This document shows positions 56,932-64,000 of a stretch of DNA of 64,000 bases, one piece after another (within the stretch, counting starts at the first letter, position 1; every line of letters starts with the position of its first letter). The position numbers and the translations under genes were made by a program. The notes below the pieces were generated by a model. It had not been told where the DNA came from and did not search any database. It worked only from the letters and a program-made list of their open reading frames with translations. Origin of the DNA: Sanghuangporus weigelae (Eukaryota > Basidiomycota > Agaricomycetes > Hymenochaetales > Hymenochaetaceae); assembly GCA_033182465.1 (NCBI GenBank), contig CP137326.1, positions 930,001 to 994,000 on the forward strand, written 5' to 3'.

Positions 56932-58478
56932 ATGCCCGTCTCCCCACCGGACGAAGCTCTCAAAGACGTCCTCATCGCCCTCCGAGCCGAGAATCCTGCT
57001 CTCGGAATCGCGAAACTCCAGAACAAACTCATCACTCAACACCCAGAATGGGCAGTCAGCGAAAAGCGTATAAAAAAACTTCTTGCTCAATCTTCTCAAT
57101 CAACGTCGCAGGCTCGTCCTACTTCGCGTGTCATCGATAATCTAAATGTTTCAAAGTGGTCAAACAAGGTCAAGGTTGTTGACTACGGCCCAGCAAAGGG
57201 TAAGGGTCTCGAGGCAACACAGGAAATCAGAGTGTGTATCCAGGGCAACGCATCAAAGTTGCTAATAATGACTACCTGCAGGAAGGTGAGGATGTATGGA
57301 AAGAGGACCCGTTTGTCATAAGTCCTGGCTGGCAAGCAGACTTATCTATTATTTAAAATACATGCATATAGTGACTATATTTATCACATATATAGGGACA
57401 TTTACGATCTTCAGATCGCATCTCACGCCTGCTTTAACTGTACAACGCCCTTCAATTCCTCGACACTACCTCACAGTCTCCCGTGTCCATCTTCGACAAA
57501 TGCTGCTTTATCGACTGCAGGTGCCTGTCCAGCAAGATTCTGCAACCGACTCTGTCTCACGCGCGCAATGAACAAACAGCACCCACTCGTCTGTGCTGCA
57601 TTGAACCCCGCAAGCGTTCCTTTGCTTTCCTTCGCTCGCTCTCGAACTTGGCTGGCAGTCCATGCCGTAGCGCAATGTATCGCCCGACTGTTAATTGCTC
57701 ACGAACAAGGGCGGAAGCAGGATCTCGAACAAGACCTGCGATTCATGCGAGCTCTTGCTCAGATGAGCATGGAGGAACGCTGGAAAATCATCGAGTAAGC
57801 TACTCTGTCTCAGAGCTGCTTCGCTTTGCTCAATAGCTATTCTTTCTAGACCTACCGGGTTGAAACCTGATTACGCAGTATGGAAAGCCCCATACGATCT
57901 TACACGACAAGCATTCCTGGAGCCTCCGAACCCGCGCGATAAAAAGCAGCTATCCAAAGTGTTACGGAAGCCTATCCCCGAAGACCTGCTGAAATTCCTC
58001 TTTGATTATGACGGCTATCTACGCTTACTCTCTTGCATGGGCCTCAGTATGTTATCTGCTTACTCAACTTCTTCACTTCGTTGTCATTAATATATTATAC
58101 TGTTTAGATCTGGAGGGCCATGGTGGTCTCTACATTCTACACTCACATCTAAACCACTCCTGCAATCCAAACATCTCCGTCAGGCACTTTGACCAAAACA
58201 CCTTGCTCTCTCGCATAACAATGCGCGCACGACGAGATATCCACCCTGGCGAGGAACTCACAGTCGCTTACGTCAACCCTGGACTACCCTTGCAAGCACG
58301 CCGACGTGCGCTTGCTCCCTGGGCTTTCGGGACGTGCATATGCGAACGATGTCTGGAAGAGGGAAAAGAAGAGAAGGAAAAGAAAGAAAACGGAGAAAAT
58401 AGCGATGGTAATAATGCTCCGGATGAGACGTATCCTGGCTTGGAAGAAGAACTAAGACAAGGACTCGGACTGTTGTGA
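56932..58478 (+). CDS. SET5: Set5-like SET-domain methyltransferase
   Basis: Yeast Set5 methylates histone H4 lysines. ATG 56932 opens a helical N-terminus (ALKDVLIALRAENPAL; PEWAVSEKRIKKLL), then SET-N (YGPAKGKGLEATQEI). Between the SET halves is a Cys/His-rich MYND-like insert (CFNCTTPF, CPARFCNRLC, HPLVC). SET-C has SHLNHSCNPNISV and GEELTVAYVNP, then the post-SET CICERCLEEG and a Glu/Lys-rich tail. About four short introns, about 430 residues. It is unlike the SMYD-like gene at 49.6 kb in lacking the hydrophobic leader. Which histone or other target it modifies is inferred only from the family. Confidence 0.85.
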
Positions 58479-58870
58479 AGTAGGATACAGATTTAGTACT
58501 TACTGTATGCTACAGGACAAGGCCTGTATCAGTATACAACTGTATGACATAAAACATAGGACGTCAGATTCAAAACAGCGACGTGTCGCTCTCGTATTCC
58601 CGCCTTTTTCTTCAAAACTTCCAGGGTTCGATGTGGTTTGATACTCACGATGCTGCTTCGCGTAGTGATTTGATACCCGAAAGGGTAAGATCTCGCGGAT
58701 ATTTTTCAATGTTTTCCGTGAGAAGGCCAAATGAATAAAATGGACAATACAGTATAATGAACTCGAGGTAAGCAACAATCCTCTTCAGCATCTCGCACAG
58801 ATTTTACTTCATTCTGCTGATGCTCTGTACGCTTGTCGCGCAACCCGCAATCTCATCCTGGCAAGTCGAG
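58479..58870. other. intergenic, no feature recognised
   Basis: About 390 bases between the SET5-like stop and the start of the decayed dehydrogenase. No tRNA or repeat is seen. Confidence 0.35.
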
Positions 58871-60162
58871 ATGGGGTTCGATCCCGCTAAGACTCTAGCT
58901 GGAGTCGACCTCAGCAACAAAGGCATCCTTATCACCGGATCAACGTAAGTTGCAGCGTCCAATTTATAAATCAAAATGCGACGTATGTATGTATATTGGA
59001 TAAAAATTTGTTCATCTACGCGGATATATCATCGCCCATATTCATACATGCCCCAACTTCCGGAATCGGCTTCGCAACAGCTCAACTTCTGGTCCAACAC
59101 GGCGCAAAAAAAGTCTACCTCGCAGCGCGTAACCCCAACAAGGCAGCGCAATGTATCAAGCGCATTCAAGATTCGCTGGCTAAATCATCAAGCTCAAGTT
59201 CAAATGAATCGGTAACGGTAAAGTCGGGCGGCGAAGTTTTGTTCCGTCAGAATATAAAACACGATGGTCGTAAAGTGCGTGCCGTAACAAAAGAAGATAT
59301 CATTAACGCTATACTAATGACTGCTGACATACCTGTTCCCGTCAGCTACTTCTCTCCCTTCGTCTTCACATCCACCCTTTCGCCACTTCTCAAGAAGACC
59401 GCAGCGGAGCCAAATGCGGATGTGCGGATCATCAATGTGCGTTAAAGCTTCACCGACTCCTCGGCCGCAGGGAGTTTCCGCTTATCGTACAGTCGAAAGC
59501 GCTGACTCTAATCCCTATGTGCCATCCTGATATGTATAGGTCGCCTCGGACAGGCACAGACTCCTCCCAGATGGCTTCCACTTCAAATCCAAAGAAGACT
59601 TCAACGTTAATTATGGCAACAGCATGATGCAATCATTAAATTGATATAGTAAGTAAATTCATTTTCCTAGGACAAGCGGGGCTTAGCAGCTTGGAACTTT
59701 TTTCTTCGTCTGACTTCGCGCTGATTTATAGATATATCAAAACTTCTCATGATCCTCTGGACGAGAGAAATACAGCGCCGCCTTACGGAAGAAGGTACCG
59801 ACATAATCGTAGTCGCCCTCCATCCGGTGACCGTATACACAGGTGAATATTATATGCAAATCAGCAAGTATCAAAATACTTACCGACATATATCTTCCAT
59901 AATTGAACGCTTCACATTCCTCATTTCAACCATTCTACGCGTCTTCGCACAAATTACATTCCGAAACGTGCGCGACGGAGCCGGAACGCCCATCATCGCT
60001 GTTGTATCGCCCGGCGTACGCACCGAGGCAGAGAAGTATAGGGGAGGATATCTTATGCCGATAGGTAAACTTTCTAAACCTTCGAATCAGGCGCAGAATG
60101 ACGAACTGGCGAGAGAAGTATGGGCGACTACGGAGACGCTACTGAAAGAATGGGGGATTTGA
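58871..60162 (+). pseudogene. decayed short-chain dehydrogenase/reductase
   Basis: The N-terminus is a normal classical SDR start: MGFDPAKTLAGVDLSNKG, then the cofactor motif ITGST|SGIGFATAQLLVQHGA split by an intron. That intron starts with a good GTAAGT (58948) but has no AG where exon 2 must begin; the boundary would be AC. The stretch that should hold the NNAG motif is replaced by a Ser-rich run (about 59185-59215). The piece after it (LSPLLKKTAAEPNADVRII) is family-like. Another exon (VASDRHRLLPDG) runs into a stop before the catalytic Tyr-x3-Lys, and only SKLLMIL remains on the far side. The end (SPGVRTEAEKYRGGYL...) is normal. I read it as a recently inactivated SDR. Alternative: unusual splicing. 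Confidence 0.6.
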
Positions 60163-60686
60163 TTTTATCTATCTTGTTTCTAATACAGTTTCCTTCAGCA
60201 AGTGCTCCTATTCTATTCCTATCAATCCGAAGTCCAAAAAGAAGTTCCATTATCTCGAGATCAATCTAAGGTTCGCTCGATTCTGGCGTAGTCAGAGCGA
60301 GCTACAACAACATACTCATATAGAATTGTGGCCCAAATTAGAACTAAACTTCTTGTAGTAGGACGTAGGACGTCATAGACTGATAAGTACTGCGTCTGCC
60401 TATATGTACAAGTTTGGACAGAAGTAGACAATGAACGATGACCAGAAAGTTGGAGGTTTCATATACAGTAGCCACCCACACAGATCAAGCACTATATACA
60501 TACAGACAAGCACCATTGTTGGTCTTACTTCACAGGAAATGTAGCTGATGACGGAAGGAGAGAATTGGTGAAAATGAATAAACCTCAGAGACCGTACGAA
60601 GTCTGGCCACGTCTAAAGTTTCGCTAAAGTTTCGGTCGTTACATACATAAGACCTATAGATGCGATGAAAAGCAAGTATTGCTCAC
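60163..60686. other. intergenic, convergent, nothing recognised
   Basis: About 520 bases with small imperfect repeats ('taggacgtaggacgtc' at about 60359; 'taaagtttcg' twice at about 60614-60635). No gene is seen. Confidence 0.35.
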
Positions 60687-61782
60687 CTAGATAACGCGCC
60701 GCTTCTTCCTCTTCTTGTCCATGACGAGATCCGTCAATGTCCGCTTCTTTCGAATGTCGGCTCCGCCAAGCGGTGGCCTAAGGACCTGCAATTCAACGAT
60801 GTTGCATACGAAGATATGATCACCCCGAATGTCGAATCTGCTCAGAGTAAATCGAGCATGGACAACAGCTCCCAGTAATTTGGATTCGTAGGACTTAGGC
60901 GCAAGTAGCTCGTATTCATCGTCAAATGCAGCGAGCGGATTCACATAATGAGTCCTGTCAAATCGGTCGGCTACCTTGTGCCAATCCTCACTGGCTGGCC
61001 AGTTTATAATTCGTGTAAGTTCATCGATATGTTTCTCAACTGTCCGAGCAACTTATGAGTATCTGGACACATTACAGAACAGCGGTGGATACCATTTATT
61101 TGCTGATCTGAGAGACCCGATCTGTCATCGTCCTCGATCAGGTCATTGTCAAGTTCTCCTGATTGGCTCGATGTAAAGTTGATGCCGCCCCTACTTCTGT
61201 CAATCTTCGCTTGTCCGTTGTCTCTCCCTTCCGAGGAATTCTCCTTCGCCTTCCATGAAGATTATACCCAGGGGAGAATGACGCAGCAGGCGGGAAATGA
61301 CTCACAGAAATGAGCAGATGGCGGAGCATGAATTTATTCTTGTCCTTCCTGAAGGGGCTCCAATATTTAGTACCTTCTGCTTGGTCTGTAGCACTCTTGA
61401 TGAGCTGAGAAAGAGTAACTTGATAACGCCTCCAATCGTCCTTCGCAGTTCGAGTATCTATGACGTCTCTAGGAGGTGCCAGTGATAGTCTTAGAGTTGA
61501 GTTCAACAAAGATGATAGCTCGTCCTGTTTCGTAGGAAAGACACCGCTCGGACGAAACGCTCCTTCAGGTTGAAGAAATGTCGGCTTCCTAACCACTCTA
61601 CCAATTATGCTGAACTGCAGCTCCCGCTCCGTTAGATTGTCAACGGCAGATTCGTCATATTGTGTATCATGAATCTGGCGAAAAACACATCGGTTCAAGA
61701 TGGAGTCTGAATTGGCGAGATAGTTGTCGTCGGTCCTGATCTCTTTGACAATTTCTGATAGCTCGTCCTGGGAGAAAGGCAT
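60687..61782 (-). CDS. uncharacterised protein, conserved-looking
   Basis: Not recognised. ATG 61782 opens MPFSQDELSEIVKEIRTDDN and an exon of about 160 codons with a helical, acidic start and LSQLIKSATDQAEGTKYW. It is followed by an acidic linker (DNDLIEDDDRSG) in a second exon and, after another intron, HIDELTRIINWPASEDWHKV, FDDEYELLAPKSYESKLLG and an alternating beta-like segment. The end is a basic tail (MDKKRKKRRVI) that looks like a nuclear localisation signal. About three exons, about 300 residues. The opposite strand of exon 1 is not open, and codons look like those of neighbouring genes, so it is probably real. It shares a 258-bp divergent promoter with DAD1. No function is proposed. 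Confidence 0.6.
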
Positions 61783-62040
61783 GGCTAGAAAAGATCAAGG
61801 ACCTTGGTGATTTCAGAACAGATTTTATGTACGACATATCCGGTGCGTAATGTGCGATTTTTCCGGTCTTGATAGATCTATGAAATCAAGAACATGGAGA
61901 AGAGCGCCAGTGGCCGATCACCGACCAAATAGGAAAGGGAAAGAGTGCATACACGTGACTAGCAATCTACTGTTCGCGTCGCGTCGTTTATACCTTCAAG
62001 TTGAAGTTGACCAACCACGAGCCAACAGTCAACAGTCGAC
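61783..62040. promoter_or_regulatory. divergent promoter of the unknown gene and DAD1
   Basis: 258 bases between start codons. A duplicated 'caacagt' motif lies just upstream of the DAD1 ATG. Confidence 0.4.
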
Positions 62041-62453
62041 ATGCCTGATGACGAACAAACATTTTTCGACAAGGAGAGAGACCATCTCTCTAGCGAGATC
62101 GCGTCTGTAAGTCAGATCGGCCTTACTTCCATTCCATCTCTAATCTGTCCTTCCCATATTAGGGTTTCGAACACCTCCTCACCGCATCGAACCTCCTTAA
62201 CCGTAAACTCGAAGAGGTTCTCGGCATGACAAGGGAGTATGATACTATCGCATCTCTCTGGGCGCGTTTCCACGCGCTTATGCGTGTCGAAGGTGGCGCT
62301 GAAACCATCGACGATGCGAACGGCGATGAAAGTCTGATCGTTCCGTTGCACGATACGACCATTGTCGCAAACCCCAATGCGCCTTCGGGACTCCCTGGCA
62401 CTGGCGGTTACACTCTGCAAGTACCGCCGTCCGCTCGAAAAGCCGATGCTTAA
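62041..62453 (+). CDS. DAD1: DASH complex subunit Dad1
   Basis: Subunit of the DASH/Dam1 ring that couples kinetochores to microtubules, found in fungi. Exon 1 is 62041-62106 (MPDDEQTFFDKERDHLSSEI). A clean 56-nt intron (62107-62162, GTAAGT...TTAG) is followed by exon 2 with GFEHLLTASNLLNRKLEEVL and TREYDTIASLWARFHALM. This matches the Dad1 helical core, including its E-E-V..G..(R/E)EF..(V/I)..LW pattern. A tail of about 50 residues, rich in Pro/Gly/Asp, follows and ends SARKADA. Total 118 residues, slightly longer than yeast Dad1 (94) because of the tail. Confidence 0.88.
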
Positions 62454-62906
62454 GGCGTCTGGCACTTCTTCACAAATCGGTCGAATGGGGTTTAGCACAG
62501 AGTGGCCTTGGCCTTGGCACAGTCACTTAATCCTAGTATCTAGCATCATACCGATGTGACAGGCGTCCATTTACACTTCCTGGCCAAATCATATCTGATA
62601 GGTGATTTGTGGTAGACGATATTCCGCATTTCCGCCTTCTATTCACATTCACTAAATGAAAAAAGTAATAGAATGCATCCTTGTGGCCCAGTACCCCGGA
62701 GCTTCTCAGAATCAGGCAGTCGAATTTGTAGCAGTGGTGATTGTAGCCATGAAGAAGAATCGAGATCGATTTACCAGAATGGATATCAAAACACATAGTG
62801 AATTTGGATACAAAAAACTCGACATTAAAGGGTCGGCTGAAGGGAAGAACTATCCCATATCAGATACGAATAACTGCGTACAAGGTATACATATTGTCAT
62901 CAGTTC
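62454..62906. other. convergent intergenic region DAD1/PKC1
   Basis: About 450 bases between stops. An 85-codon frame at 62656-62913 overlaps the PKC1 end on the other strand and is not supported as a gene. Confidence 0.35.

Positions 62907-64000
<1,094 letters not shown>

Noticed and set aside
58479-58870. Possible tRNA (a 'ggttcgatgtggtttgat' stretch)
   Set aside because: It resembles a B-box only loosely; no acceptor stem or A-box at the right distance.

Overview
The window looks like the genome of a filamentous basidiomycete fungus, probably an Agaricomycete. The genes are tightly packed on both strands and cut by many short (about 45-65 nt) GT-AG introns. The gene set is that of a higher fungus: a Pkc1-type kinase with the DYG motif, DASH subunit Dad1, Vnx1, Ypd1, She9/Mdm33, NADPH-P450 reductase and both Set5-like and SMYD-like SET proteins. 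No rRNA, tRNA or CRISPR feature was recognised. Species cannot be told from the sequence alone.

Region 1-13825 is a repeat island with no convincing gene. It holds nested mobile elements: 1.08-kb almost fully palindromic foldback elements flanked by TA duplications (2756-3839, 12741-13823, plus end fragments), two copies of an LTR-like host repeat (3842-4690, and a split copy at about 5990-12030), and two insertions of a non-coding element with TGTAG...CTACA ends and 4-bp target duplications (6351-9766 and 10050-11868). The second host-repeat copy carries both insertions. The first is still empty at both sites, so the order of events can be read directly.

From 14.3 kb to the right edge the window is ordinary dense euchromatin. 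In order: CHL1 helicase (+); 2-oxoglutarate dehydrogenase E1 (-); a SUGCT-like class III CoA-transferase (+); an ornithine cyclodeaminase/mu-crystallin protein (-); YPD1 (-); BMS1 (-); a Cep57/Ppc89-like spindle-pole protein (+); MYG1 (+); a large disordered RING-H2 ligase (-); a second class III CoA-transferase (-); VNX1 antiporter (+); DDB1 (-); a SMYD-like SET protein (+); a HIT protein (-); SHE9/MDM33 (-); P450 reductase (-); SET5-like (+); a decayed short-chain dehydrogenase (+); an unrecognised conserved-looking gene (-); DAD1 (+); and the 3' part of PKC1 (-), running off the right edge.

Most neighbours are unrelated housekeeping genes sharing divergent promoters of about 240-460 bp. 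The one suggestive functional group is KGD1-SUGCT-cyclodeaminase (17.9-24.6 kb). Their known family reactions all fit lysine/2-oxoadipate/glutarate breakdown, and KGD1 and SUGCT share one 255-bp divergent promoter.
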